DNA from: Methanobacteriota archaeon
GTDB lineage: Archaea > JAADCQ01 > Methanopyri > Methanopyrales > Methanopyraceae
Direction of reading: 5' to 3'
DNA length: 64,000 nt
NCBI GenBank assembly: GCA_027064425.1
Contig: JAMOPO010000052.1
Location: forward strand, 62,001-126,000
Shown: one piece after another, positions 26,368-34,958 of the stretch
How the letters are laid out: every line of letters begins with the position of its first letter
How positions within the stretch are numbered: position 1 is the stretch's first letter
The notes under the pieces: model-generated
The model's input: the letters and a program-made list of their open reading frames with translations, nothing else
The model's database searches: none
Told to the model about the DNA's origin: nothing
Made by a program: the position numbers and the translations under genes

Positions 26368-26869
26368 CCGGGACGATGTAGTACTCGTAGTTCGGCCGGC
26401 GCTGCGCCCGGACCGCCTCCTGCTCACACACGTACACCACCAGGCAGGGGTGGGGGGCCTCCACGTACCGGACGTCTCCCCGCCTCGTCGTGACCGCGGC
26501 CAGTGGGTCTCCCTTCTTCAACCGGTCCCCCACGTCGGCGACCGGGGTCACCACGTACCCTTCCACTGGGAGCTGGTAGACCCGCTCTCCGGGCTTCAGG
26601 AAGACCAGCGAGTGCCGGTCGGGCGGCTCGATGATCACGTGCCGGGTGACGCGAGCCTCGATGGCGTCGAACGCGGCCTTCGCCTCCTCGTAGACCACCT
26701 TGCGGCAGACGATCGGGTTGTCCAGTTCCTCGATCAGCCGGCGGGCCAGCCCGCGGGAGCGCACGACGACGTTGAACTCCTCGTCCGTCAGGATGAAGTC
26801 GTCGTCGGGGAGCTCCCCGTCCTCGAGCTCCTCCTCGTCGACCTCGAGGAAGAACCGGGCGAGCGGCAT
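26357..26869 (-). CDS. DUF2118 family protein
   Basis: 170 residues, ATG 26869. Archaeal (mainly methanogen) protein whose second half resembles a biotinyl/lipoyl-type beta barrel (LPVEGYVVTPVADVGDRLKKGDPLAAV) and ends PNYEYYIVPVE, as in DUF2118. No lipoyl-type lysine context is evident. Function unknown. Spaced one base from the idsA stop and coupled to the KH/beta-helix gene. Confidence 0.78.
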   Translation of the reverse strand: MPLARFFLEVDEEELEDGELPDDDFILTDEEFNVVVRSRGLARRLIEELDNPIVCRKVVYEEAKAAFDAIEARVTRHVIIEPPDRHSLVFLKPGERVYQLPVEGYVVTPVADVGDRLKKGDPLAAVTTRRGDVRYVEAPHPCLVVYVCEQEAVRAQRRPNYEYYIVPVEE

Positions 26870-26870
26870 G

Positions 26871-27845
26871 TTAGAACTCCCTCTCCACCACGAAGTCCGC
26901 GAGCGTCATGAGGAAGTCCCGGTGCTCGTTCTCGGGCAGCCGGTCCAGCGCCTCCTTCGCGGCCTCGGCGTACTCCTGGGCCCGCTCGCGGGCGTAGTCG
27001 ATGGCCCCGAGCTCGTCGAGGATGTCGATGACCTCGCGGACCTCCTCCTCCGAGGCATCCTCGTTGCCGAGCGTGCTTAGGATCCGCTCCCGCTGCTCCT
27101 CGTCCGCGCGCTCCAGCCCCTTGATCACGATCAGTGTCTTCTTGCCCTCGACGATGTCGCTGCCGACCGGTTTACCCAGCTTGGACTCGTCCCCCACCAG
27201 GTCCAGCACGTCGTCCTGGATCTGGAAGGCGATGCCGAGGTTCTCCCCGTACTCCGCGAGCGCGGAGAGCTGGTCCTCCTCGGCCCCGGCCTTAAGACCG
27301 CCGATCACGCAGGAGGCGCGGATGAGGGCGGCCGTCTTCTTGCGGACCATCTCCAGGAACTCCTCCTCCGTGACGTCTTCCCGCCTCTCGAACTCCAGGT
27401 CCATGGCCTGGCCCTCGCAGATCTCCGTGCAGGCGCGGGCCAGCTCCTCCATCGCCCGGACGTCCCCGCCCTCGGCGGCCACTTCGAACGCCTTGGAGAA
27501 GAGCGTGTCGCCCGCGAGGATGGCGACGGGCACGTTCCACTTGACGTGGACGGCGGGAACGCCCCGGCGCTCCTCATCCTCGTCCATAATGTCGTCGTGG
27601 ATCAGCGTGAACGTGTGGATGAGCTCCACGGCGGCCGCCTCCGGGAGCACGTCATCAGGCGACCCTCCCAGGACCTGGCACGACTTGATCGCCAGCAGGG
27701 GGCGGAACCGCTTGCCGCCGGCCTCGATCAGGTGCCAGCAGGCGTCGTAAAGGCCCTCGGCTCCCCCGCGGGGGAGCACCTCCTTGATCTTCTCATCCAC
27801 GAGCTTTCCGGCCCACTTCAGCTCCTCCAACACGTCCTCAGCCAT
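26871..27845 (-). CDS. idsA: Short-chain isoprenyl diphosphate synthase (FPP/GGPP)
   Basis: 324-residue trans-prenyltransferase making farnesyl and geranylgeranyl diphosphate, the side-chain source for archaeal ether lipids. First aspartate-rich motif DDIMDEDEERRG, GGKRFRP near the N-terminus, and second aspartate-rich motif QDDVLD are intact. Lies downstream of rnj, fni and ipk in the same direction, the common archaeal isoprenoid cluster. Confidence 0.93.
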   Translation of the reverse strand: MAEDVLEELKWAGKLVDEKIKEVLPRGGAEGLYDACWHLIEAGGKRFRPLLAIKSCQVLGGSPDDVLPEAAAVELIHTFTLIHDDIMDEDEERRGVPAVHVKWNVPVAILAGDTLFSKAFEVAAEGGDVRAMEELARACTEICEGQAMDLEFERREDVTEEEFLEMVRKKTAALIRASCVIGGLKAGAEEDQLSALAEYGENLGIAFQIQDDVLDLVGDESKLGKPVGSDIVEGKKTLIVIKGLERADEEQRERILSTLGNEDASEEEVREVIDILDELGAIDYARERAQEYAEAAKEALDRLPENEHRDFLMTLADFVVEREF

Positions 27846-27858
27846 CCTCCAGGCCCCT

Positions 27859-29211
27859 TCAAAGCGGTAGCTCGATTCGCGTCCCCTCCAGGGTCAGGAA
27901 CAGATCCCTATTGATTTCGTACCCCTCCTGAGCGGCCAGCTCGGCGTAGGCGGCGAGCATGTCCGGGTCACCGTGAGCCGGCACGATGTACTCGGGCTGC
28001 AGCATGCGAAGGAGCAGGCGATGATCCTCCCGACCGGCGTGCCCCGAGACGTGCACGTCCTTGAACATCTTCACACCCTTCAGCCTGAGCTTCGTCTCGA
28101 GCATGTACCTGTTGGCACGGTTGATGGGGGACGGGATGACGGAGGACGAGAAGATCACCCCGTCCCGGTCGGTCAGCTTGTACGGGAGCTCGTCGTCGGC
28201 CATCCGCGTAAGCACGGCGCCGGGCTCGCCCTGGTGGCCCGTCACGATGAGCACGTACTCCTCCTTCTCCTGACTCGCCCGCTCGAGCCCGCGCCGGATC
28301 GTGTCCGGCTTGTCGTAGATCCGGGCCCCCGCGGGCAGGTTAAGGAGACCCAGCTCCTCGGCCACGCGGCCGTACTTGCCCAGGGAGCGGCCCGCGAGGA
28401 TCACGCGCCTACCCAGCCGGTCCGCGGCGTCCACGATCGCCTGAATGCGCTCTATGTGCGACGAGAACGTGGTCACGATGATCCCTTCGCTTTCCTCGTC
28501 CGCGAAGCGCAGGACCTCGCTCACCATCTCCCTCGCCACGGCCTCGGACGGCGTTTTTATCTCTTCCGCAACTCGAAGCGTCTCTGGTATGAGCAGTAGT
28601 ACACCCTCCTTGCCCAGCTTCCTCAGTCGTTGGTAGTCCGGCTGGTAACCTATCATTTGGTGATCATCGAACTTGAAGTCGCACGCGTAGACGATCGCTC
28701 CGTACGGGGTGTGCAGCACCGGCAGCACGCTGCCCGGAATGCTGTGGCTGATCGGCACGAACTCCAGCCGCAGCTTCGAGGAGATCTGGACCTCGTCCCC
28801 CGGCTCCACCGTGTACAGGTTCACCATCACCTCCTCGGCCTCGTCACCGTAGCGCACCTCGTTCTCCAGGTCGCGCTTCACCAGCTCGATCGTGAACTTG
28901 GTACCGAAGACGGGGCACTTGTACCGGAACAGCATCTTGGGCACGGCGCCGATGTGGTCCAAATGCGCGTGCGAGAGGGCTACGGCCACCGTCTTGGACC
29001 GGTAGCGTCGCAGTATCGAGTCGTCCGGGATGGCCTTAACCTCGCGCAGCTCCCGGGTCGAGGCCTTCGGGAAGTCCTTTTGGAACACGAGGGACTTGTC
29101 CAGGGACATTCCGCAGTCGAACACGACGACCTCGTCGTCCACCCGGACGGCCGTCATGTTCCGACCGCCGGCCTCTCCGTAGCCTCCGATCGCGAAGATC
29201 TCGACGCCCAA
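27859..29211 (-). CDS. rnj: RNase J family ribonuclease (archaeal)
   Basis: 450 residues from TTG 29211, immediately after the fni stop. Metallo-beta-lactamase plus beta-CASP architecture: SHAHLDHIG zinc motif, ISHSIPGSV, VYACDFKFD, VTTFSSHIERIQ, VTGHQGEPGA and the C-terminal HVSGHAGREDH/PAHGD histidines. Archaeal RNase J is a 5'-3' exonuclease in mRNA and rRNA turnover. Its place among isoprenoid genes is conserved in archaea. Confidence 0.92.
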   Translation of the reverse strand: MGVEIFAIGGYGEAGGRNMTAVRVDDEVVVFDCGMSLDKSLVFQKDFPKASTRELREVKAIPDDSILRRYRSKTVAVALSHAHLDHIGAVPKMLFRYKCPVFGTKFTIELVKRDLENEVRYGDEAEEVMVNLYTVEPGDEVQISSKLRLEFVPISHSIPGSVLPVLHTPYGAIVYACDFKFDDHQMIGYQPDYQRLRKLGKEGVLLLIPETLRVAEEIKTPSEAVAREMVSEVLRFADEESEGIIVTTFSSHIERIQAIVDAADRLGRRVILAGRSLGKYGRVAEELGLLNLPAGARIYDKPDTIRRGLERASQEKEEYVLIVTGHQGEPGAVLTRMADDELPYKLTDRDGVIFSSSVIPSPINRANRYMLETKLRLKGVKMFKDVHVSGHAGREDHRLLLRMLQPEYIVPAHGDPDMLAAYAELAAQEGYEINRDLFLTLEGTRIELPL

Positions 29212-30333
29212 CTACTCCCACCCCTGCCGGCGATCGCCCGAGCAGACTCTTCTCGGCTCGATCCCCCGGCACTCCAGCCAGTCCTTGAGCCGTCCGTGGA
29301 TGACGATCGGCACCCTACTCATCTCCTCGACGGACCTGCACCCCGCCATCATCATCGCGATCTTCACCTCCCGCGCCACGGTCTTCAGGAAGCGCACGCA
29401 CCCTGACACGCCCTCCGACAGCAGCTTCCTAAGCACCGGAAGGGCCATGCCCGCGCAGTCGCCGCCCAGCGCCAGCACCTTCGCCACGTCAAGTCCGCCC
29501 CGCACACCCCCCGTCCCGATCACCGGCATGTCAGGACCCACGACCCGCCTCACCTCGAGGATGGACGCGGCGGTCGGGACGCCCCACTCCGAGAACGAGT
29601 GCCCCACAGGCACCTCACCGTGAGCCTTGGAGCGGATGGCCTCCACCACCGCCCAGTTGGTCCCTCCGGCCCCACCCACGTCGATCCCGTCCACGAGGTC
29701 CTTGACGAGCTCCGCGTCCTCGGACGACACGCCCGCCCCCGTCTCCTTCAGCACCACCGGGACGTCGACCGCCTCCCGCACCTCCTCCAGCGTCTCCACG
29801 AACCCCGACGCGTCGGGCTCGCCCTCCAGCTGCACCGCCTCCTGCAGCACGTTCACGTGCACGGCCAGCGCGTCTGCATCCACCATGTCCACGACCTCGA
29901 TCGCCAGGTCCGGCCCGTTCTCCCGCAGCTGCTGCAGCCCTATGTTCGCCAGGATCAAGCCGTCCGGGTACTCCTCACGCACCACCTCGAACGTCCAGCG
30001 GACCTCCGGGTCCTCCACGCCGGCCCGCTGGCTCCCCACCCCGATCCCGATACCCAGCCTGCGCGCGACCACGCCCAGCTTCCGGTTTATCTCGCCCGTC
30101 TTGGGGTGACCGCCGGTCATGCCCGCGATGATGAGGGGGAAGGACAGCTCCTTACCGAACAGCCGCACGCTGGTGTCAACGTCGTCCATGTCCAGCTCCG
30201 GAAGCGCCCGGTGCACGAGCTGAACGCACTCGAAGAGCGGGCTCGTGTCGGCCTCCACGTCCTCCCAGACGCAGGCCAGCACGTGCTCCCACTTCCGCTC
30301 CCTAGTCCCGTTCCCGGACGACTCGCGTTCCAA
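29212..30333 (-). CDS. fni: Isopentenyl-diphosphate delta-isomerase, type II
   Basis: 373 residues. FMN-dependent TIM-barrel enzyme interconverting IPP and DMAPP. RKWEHVLACV at the start, PLIIAGMTGGHPKTGEIN, GVGSQRAGVEDP, VVLKETGAGVS, DVGGAGGTNW and TGGVRGGLDVAKVLALG are family landmarks. Start TTG 30333 overlaps the ipk end by 32 bases; no better start is available. Confidence 0.93.
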   Translation of the reverse strand: MERESSGNGTRERKWEHVLACVWEDVEADTSPLFECVQLVHRALPELDMDDVDTSVRLFGKELSFPLIIAGMTGGHPKTGEINRKLGVVARRLGIGIGVGSQRAGVEDPEVRWTFEVVREEYPDGLILANIGLQQLRENGPDLAIEVVDMVDADALAVHVNVLQEAVQLEGEPDASGFVETLEEVREAVDVPVVLKETGAGVSSEDAELVKDLVDGIDVGGAGGTNWAVVEAIRSKAHGEVPVGHSFSEWGVPTAASILEVRRVVGPDMPVIGTGGVRGGLDVAKVLALGGDCAGMALPVLRKLLSEGVSGCVRFLKTVAREVKIAMMMAGCRSVEEMSRVPIVIHGRLKDWLECRGIEPRRVCSGDRRQGWE

Positions 30334-31021
30334 CCCGCTTCCCCCGGAGGAACCTCTCGACGTTGTCCGGGTCGCTCGCGTCGAAGAGGAACACCTCCGC
30401 GCCCCGCTCCGCGATCCGAGCCGCCCGGAGCAGCTTCTCCGAGATCCCGCCGGTCACGTCCACCCCGGCCGCGCCATCCAGCTCCCGGGCCAGCTCCCGC
30501 GCCTCCTCCGGGGTCAGCTCCTTAAACGGCTCACCGACCCCGGGACGCTCCGGGTAAACACCGTCCACGTCCATCCCGAACCCTACCCGCTCCACCCGCA
30601 GGGTCGAAACGCGCTCCAGTATCTCATCCCCAGACATGATCCTGAACCCATCCTCCGCCGGCACCACGTCCCCGTAGAGCAGAGGGATGCAGTCGCGCTC
30701 GAGCACATCGATCACGACGTTCAGCGAGTGCAGCAGCACCGCGGGAGGTAGCGGGTAGACCCGGACCCCCGCCTCCACCGCCGCCTCCTCGAACACCCGG
30801 ACCAGCTCGTGCATCGCCCATCTAACCTTTGTAACACCCTCCTCCAACGACTCCACCTCGCTGGCCGCGTGGTGGCCGAAGGATCCCCCGCCGTGCACGA
30901 GGATCAGCCGACCCTCCCACCCCGCCAGCCTCTCTACCAGCTCCCTTATCAGCTCCTCCCGCGCGGTCATCGGCCGATTCTTGTCCGTGATCACGCTCCC
31001 ACCGAGCTTCAGGGCCAGCAG
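30302..31021 (-). CDS. ipk: Isopentenyl phosphate kinase, apparent CTG start
   Basis: About 239 residues. Phosphorylates isopentenyl phosphate to IPP in the archaeal mevalonate variant. Amino-acid-kinase fold: LALKLGGSVITDK, LVHGGGSFGHHAA with the catalytic histidine, MDVDGVY and VTGGISEKL. The conserved N-terminus has no ATG/GTG/TTG in frame; CTG 31021 lies seven bases after GGGGGGTG. A GTG at 31031 is out of frame by one and would fit if one G in GGG 31022-31024 were absent. Followed by fni with overlap. Confidence 0.9.
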   Translation of the reverse strand: MLALKLGGSVITDKNRPMTAREELIRELVERLAGWEGRLILVHGGGSFGHHAASEVESLEEGVTKVRWAMHELVRVFEEAAVEAGVRVYPLPPAVLLHSLNVVIDVLERDCIPLLYGDVVPAEDGFRIMSGDEILERVSTLRVERVGFGMDVDGVYPERPGVGEPFKELTPEEARELARELDGAAGVDVTGGISEKLLRAARIAERGAEVFLFDASDPDNVERFLRGKRVGTRVVRERD

Positions 31022-31069
31022 CCCGGAACACCCCCCGGGCGATGAGGATACCCGAGGCCTCGGGGACCG

Positions 31070-32170
31070 ATGACCGAAGCGGTGGGCGACCGAGCCCGCG
31101 GGGGTGGCCCGTTGAAACCCGTCACCCTGGTCCGCCCCTCCGGCGAGACCACGGCCAAGAGCCCCGTCGTCCGCAAGACGCTGCTCGGCGAACTCGCCTC
31201 CCGGCTCGAGCGCCGGACGGGCGAGGTCGTGCGCGTGAAGGGACCCCGGCTGATCGTCCGCGGTCACCACGAGGAGGAGGCCGCGCGGGAGTTCGGGGTT
31301 GCCGGCGCCCTCCCGGGCTACGAGGTCAGGCCCAAGCCCTCGGTCATCTTAAAGGCATTTAGGCGGGTGCTCAAGGACAGCCCGAAGCGCGTGCGGCTCG
31401 ACGTACGGGTTCACCACGAGGGCATCTCCGGGAAGTCCCTCTACAGCTCCGCCAAGGAGGTGGCGGAGGCCTCCGGACACACCGTCACCAAGGGCGGCTC
31501 CCGCGTGCTCATCGAGGTCTACGACGACGTCGCCTACGTGTGCGGCCCGGAGGAGCCCGGTCCCGAGGGGCTCCCCGTCGGCACCCAGGGCAGCGCTCTG
31601 GTGCTCCTGTCCGGCGGCTTCGACAGCCCCGTGGCCGCCTGGATGGCCATGAGGAGGGGGCTCCAGTGCCGCGGCCTTCACTTCTTCGTGACCGAGTCCG
31701 AGCTCGAGGCGGCGGAGGAGAACGAGAAGATCCTCCGGAGATGGGACCCCGGGTTCGAGCTGCACGTCGACGAGTCGCACCGCGAGTTCCTGGAAACGGC
31801 CGAGGAGCGGCTCTCCGGCCGGCTCGAGCGCTACCTGTGCGTCGTCTGCAAGATGCGCATGATCGAGCGCGCCTGCGAGTGGGCCGAGAAGCTGGAGTGC
31901 GAGTGCTTGGTGACCGGCGACTCGTTGGGCCAGGTGGCGAGTCAGACGGTGTGGAACCTCCGGCTCGAGGAGCGAGTGGCGAACCTGCCGGTCTTCCGAC
32001 CACTTATAGGCATGAACAAGCCCGAGATAGTCCGGTACGGGCGCGACATCGGGGTGCCCCAGCGGGACGCGGGTCGATGCCCGTTCGTTCCCGACAAGCC
32101 GGTCGTCAAGCCCCGGGAGCGGGAGGCACTCCGCGCCTACCGCCGGGTGGTCCAGGGGGAAGGTCGGTAG
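31070..32170 (+). CDS. thiI: tRNA 4-thiouridine synthetase ThiI
   Basis: 366 residues. Thiolates U8 of tRNA. N-terminal ferredoxin-like and THUMP domains (about 30-170), then the PP-loop SGGFDSPVA and the archaeal CxxC pair in CVVCKMRM; no rhodanese domain, as in other methanogens. Start ATG 31070, or TTG 31112 after GGGGGTGG. Its target base is C8 in the tRNA-Lys gene here, so editing must precede thiolation. Confidence 0.92.
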   Translation: MTEAVGDRARGGGPLKPVTLVRPSGETTAKSPVVRKTLLGELASRLERRTGEVVRVKGPRLIVRGHHEEEAAREFGVAGALPGYEVRPKPSVILKAFRRVLKDSPKRVRLDVRVHHEGISGKSLYSSAKEVAEASGHTVTKGGSRVLIEVYDDVAYVCGPEEPGPEGLPVGTQGSALVLLSGGFDSPVAAWMAMRRGLQCRGLHFFVTESELEAAEENEKILRRWDPGFELHVDESHREFLETAEERLSGRLERYLCVVCKMRMIERACEWAEKLECECLVTGDSLGQVASQTVWNLRLEERVANLPVFRPLIGMNKPEIVRYGRDIGVPQRDAGRCPFVPDKPVVKPREREALRAYRRVVQGEGR

Positions 32171-32228
32171 GGTTACTAATCCTTCCGGCCCCGGTGGTCT
32201 CGCCCGACCCGAGGGGCCTCGCCTGCCC

Positions 32229-33134
32229 ATGGGCGAGGAGTCTCGAGAGCCCGAGGAGCCCAGGCTCGGTGTCCTGACCCGGCACAAGGTGTCCGATTTC
32301 GTTCGGCACGGAGCCATCTCCGTCAGTCCCGACGAGCCGCTGTGGAACGCCCTCAAGGCGATGGTTACGCACGACATCTGCGGCGTCGCGGTGATGGATG
32401 GGTCGGAGATCGTTGGCGTGTTCGAGGAAGACGACTTGCTCCGCGCGCTTCGAGCGCTCGAGGGCGAGGCGCTTGCGGCCGAGGTAAGGCGGTTCATGAA
32501 GCCCGGCGTGGTGGTCCGGTCGGACGACACGCTGCGAGACGCGATGGTGGAGATGCTGAAGGGTGGGGCCACCCGGGCGTTCGTGCGCTCCTCGGGCCTC
32601 ATCCGCGGTGGTGTGTACGGGGTCATCTCGGCCTCGGATATCGTGCGCGTGCTGACGGGCGACTACCGCGGAACCCGCGTCCCGAAGACCGACCGGCCCG
32701 TGGCGCTGCCCCCGCGCATCAACGCTCTCAGGGCCGCCGGGGACGTGCTGGTTGAGGACATCGTGAAGGCGTCGCCGCTGACGCTCGACGCCTCGAGCTC
32801 CGTGGCTGACGTCGCCCGGCGCATCAGCGAGTCCGGCAGGCGCTACGCGGTCCTGCTCGAGCGCGAGTCTCCGATCGGGCGCATCGGCGACCGGGACGTG
32901 ATGGGTGCAACCTTAGACGCGATTTTAGACCGGCGGAACCTGGACGATCTCGCGGCGAGGGACTACCTGCAAGAGATAGTGACCGCGGCTCCCGACACGC
33001 TACTTTCCGAGGCCTTGTGGGAGGTCGTCGACAGGATGTCGGATCGAATATACGTGATCGAAGGTAAGGCTCTAGTCGGGGTAATACCGCTGATAGATGC
33101 CGTTTACACACTGGCCAAGCTGGCGAGTGAGTGA
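32229..33134 (+). CDS. Four-CBS-domain protein
   Basis: 301 residues, ATG 32229. Two Bateman pairs: CBS 1 and 2 at about 17-145 (VSDFVRHGAISVSPDEPL, VRRFMKPGVVVRSDDT), CBS 3 and 4 at about 170-300 (VEDIVKASPLTLDASSS, LAARDYLQEIVTAAPDT). These usually sense adenine nucleotides or SAM. No catalytic domain is attached. Partner unknown. Confidence 0.85.
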   Translation: MGEESREPEEPRLGVLTRHKVSDFVRHGAISVSPDEPLWNALKAMVTHDICGVAVMDGSEIVGVFEEDDLLRALRALEGEALAAEVRRFMKPGVVVRSDDTLRDAMVEMLKGGATRAFVRSSGLIRGGVYGVISASDIVRVLTGDYRGTRVPKTDRPVALPPRINALRAAGDVLVEDIVKASPLTLDASSSVADVARRISESGRRYAVLLERESPIGRIGDRDVMGATLDAILDRRNLDDLAARDYLQEIVTAAPDTLLSEALWEVVDRMSDRIYVIEGKALVGVIPLIDAVYTLAKLASE

Positions 33135-33189
33135 ACGCTTCGAAGGAGTCGGCCGGGCGGGAGTGAGGCTGGTTGAGGGGGAGTGAGCA

Positions 33190-34392
33190 ATGGCTAACCT
33201 GGACTGCTGCGTGGTGAGCGGTGACGACCCCAGAGGCGTCGCGGAAGAAACCGTCAGCAGGCTCGGTGATAGGGCCGACTTCGGGGTCGTCTTCTTTCAC
33301 GACGTGGATCCCGAGGACGTCGTCTCCGAGCTAAGTCACGGGGTCGAGCGGTTCATCGGCTGCGTGGCCGCGGAGGGGCACTGGCCGGGGTCGGTTAGGG
33401 GACACAGGATCAGCCTACTCGCGCTGAAAACGGGGTGGATGGCGAAGTTCGGCACGGGAGGCTCCACGCACCGTGACCTCGGGAGGGCCTCGCGCAGCGC
33501 GATGGAGGAGGCTCTCCGTGACCTAGAATTCGACCCCTACGACGTCTCCTACTCGGCGCTGAACCTCAGAGACCCCAAGAAGATAGCCACGTATCGGCCC
33601 GTCATCGGGATGGCCCTCGTCGACGGGGTCGCGTTCCATAACTCGGGTGGGACGGGGCTGGAGGTCCTCTCCGGTTTCCAGATCGGGAGCGGGCCGGGCG
33701 CCGAGAACGTCCGCACGTTCGGCGCGCTGTCGAGCGACCCGGAGTTCGAGAGCGCTCCGGTGGTATGCGACAAGGGGGTCTTCGAGCGCGGGATCGTTTA
33801 CGCGGCCATCTCTACGTTCCTGAAGGTAGATTGGTCCTCCGCCTCCTCCCTGAAGCCGGTGGCGGAGCTGGGCACGGTGACCGAGAGCGAGCGGAACGTG
33901 ATCGTGGAGATCGACGGTAGGCCGGCCGGTGAGGTTTACCTGGAGAAGCTGGAGGAGATCATCGGGGATGGAGAGGACGTCCCGTGCGGCGGCGAGCACG
34001 TTTACAAGGACTTTCCGCCCGTCGGGGTGGCCAGGGTCCTGCCCCCGATCGGTCGGCGGATCACCCCCAGAACGCCGCTGGAGGTCACCGAGGATTACAT
34101 ACGAACGGCCGGTTACGTGGTGGAGGGAGAGCGGCTCCTCCTGCTCGAGTTCGAGCGGCGCCCGAACGCGCCGATGGAGGCGTACCGGGAGTCCCTCAGC
34201 TCCGGCGGCGAGCCGCTCGCCTCCGTGCTGGCGACGTGCGCCGGTCGTAAGCCGCTGCGGGAGAAGCTGCCGGATAGGCACTGCGTGGGCATGTACTCGT
34301 TCGGGGAGATCGCTCCGACCGCCGGCTGCAACGAGTTCTACAATCACGCCTCCGTGTGCCTGACGATCTTCCGAGAGCCCGTGTTCGAGTGA
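33190..34392 (+). CDS. FIST-domain sensory protein 1
   Basis: 400 residues, ATG 33190. FIST_N (about 1-190, LGRASRSAMEEAL and a glycine-rich core) and FIST_C (about 200-400, ending SFGEIAPTAGCNEFYNHASV). FIST proteins are thought to bind small ligands in signal transduction. No output domain is fused. A second FIST gene lies at 44089-45337. GGGGGAG-type site upstream. Confidence 0.82.
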   Translation: MANLDCCVVSGDDPRGVAEETVSRLGDRADFGVVFFHDVDPEDVVSELSHGVERFIGCVAAEGHWPGSVRGHRISLLALKTGWMAKFGTGGSTHRDLGRASRSAMEEALRDLEFDPYDVSYSALNLRDPKKIATYRPVIGMALVDGVAFHNSGGTGLEVLSGFQIGSGPGAENVRTFGALSSDPEFESAPVVCDKGVFERGIVYAAISTFLKVDWSSASSLKPVAELGTVTESERNVIVEIDGRPAGEVYLEKLEEIIGDGEDVPCGGEHVYKDFPPVGVARVLPPIGRRITPRTPLEVTEDYIRTAGYVVEGERLLLLEFERRPNAPMEAYRESLSSGGEPLASVLATCAGRKPLREKLPDRHCVGMYSFGEIAPTAGCNEFYNHASVCLTIFREPVFE

Positions 34393-34441
34393 CCGGCAAA
34401 GTGATAATCCCCGCGGTCCGGGCGGCCCGGGGTCGCGGGCG

Positions 34442-34954
34442 TTGAGGGAGGTGATCCGGGGCCGAGTCTGGGTCTTCGGTGACAACATCGACACGGATCA
34501 GATCATCCCGGGCCGGTACCTGACCACGCAGGACCCGGAGGAGCTGGCGAAGCACGTGATGGAGGGCGCGGACCCGGAGTTCCCGGAGAAGGTCCGGGAG
34601 GGTGACATCATCGTCGCGGGCCGGAACTTCGGGTGCGGCTCCTCCCGGGAGCACGCGCCGATCGCGCTCAAGGCGGCGGGGATCGCGTGCGTGGTCGCCG
34701 AGTCCTTCGCCCGAATCTTCTACCGGAACGCCGTGAACCTGGGGCTACCCCTGATTACCTGCCCGGGCGTCGCCGACGCGTTCGAGACGGGGCACGAGGC
34801 GGAGGTCCGACTGACCGAGGGCGTGATTCGGAACCTCACGACCGGAGAGGAGCTGGAGGCGAAGCCGCTCCCGGAGTTCATGATGAGGATCCTCGAGGCG
34901 GGCGGGCTGGTTGAGCTGATCCGTGAGCATGGGCCGGAGGCGCTGGAGGGGTGA
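34442..34954 (+). CDS. leuD: 3-Isopropylmalate / homoaconitate dehydratase small subunit
   Basis: 170 residues from TTG 34442. Swivel-domain subunit that pairs with a large Fe-S subunit (not in this window) for hydro-lyase steps of leucine or of the coenzyme B (homoaconitate) pathway. GDNIDTDQIIPGRYL, GRNFGCGSSREHAP and AVNLGLPL are diagnostic. The specificity loop after GRYL reads TT (YLTT), so the substrate class cannot be assigned with confidence. Followed four bases later by the dehydrogenase. Confidence 0.88.
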   Translation: MREVIRGRVWVFGDNIDTDQIIPGRYLTTQDPEELAKHVMEGADPEFPEKVREGDIIVAGRNFGCGSSREHAPIALKAAGIACVVAESFARIFYRNAVNLGLPLITCPGVADAFETGHEAEVRLTEGVIRNLTTGEELEAKPLPEFMMRILEAGGLVELIREHGPEALEG

Positions 34955-34958
34955 TCCC

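Noticed and set aside
31349-32626. Minus-strand frame spanning thiI and the CBS gene
   Set aside because: No protein-like composition and it crosses a gene boundary; both plus-strand genes have recognised domains.
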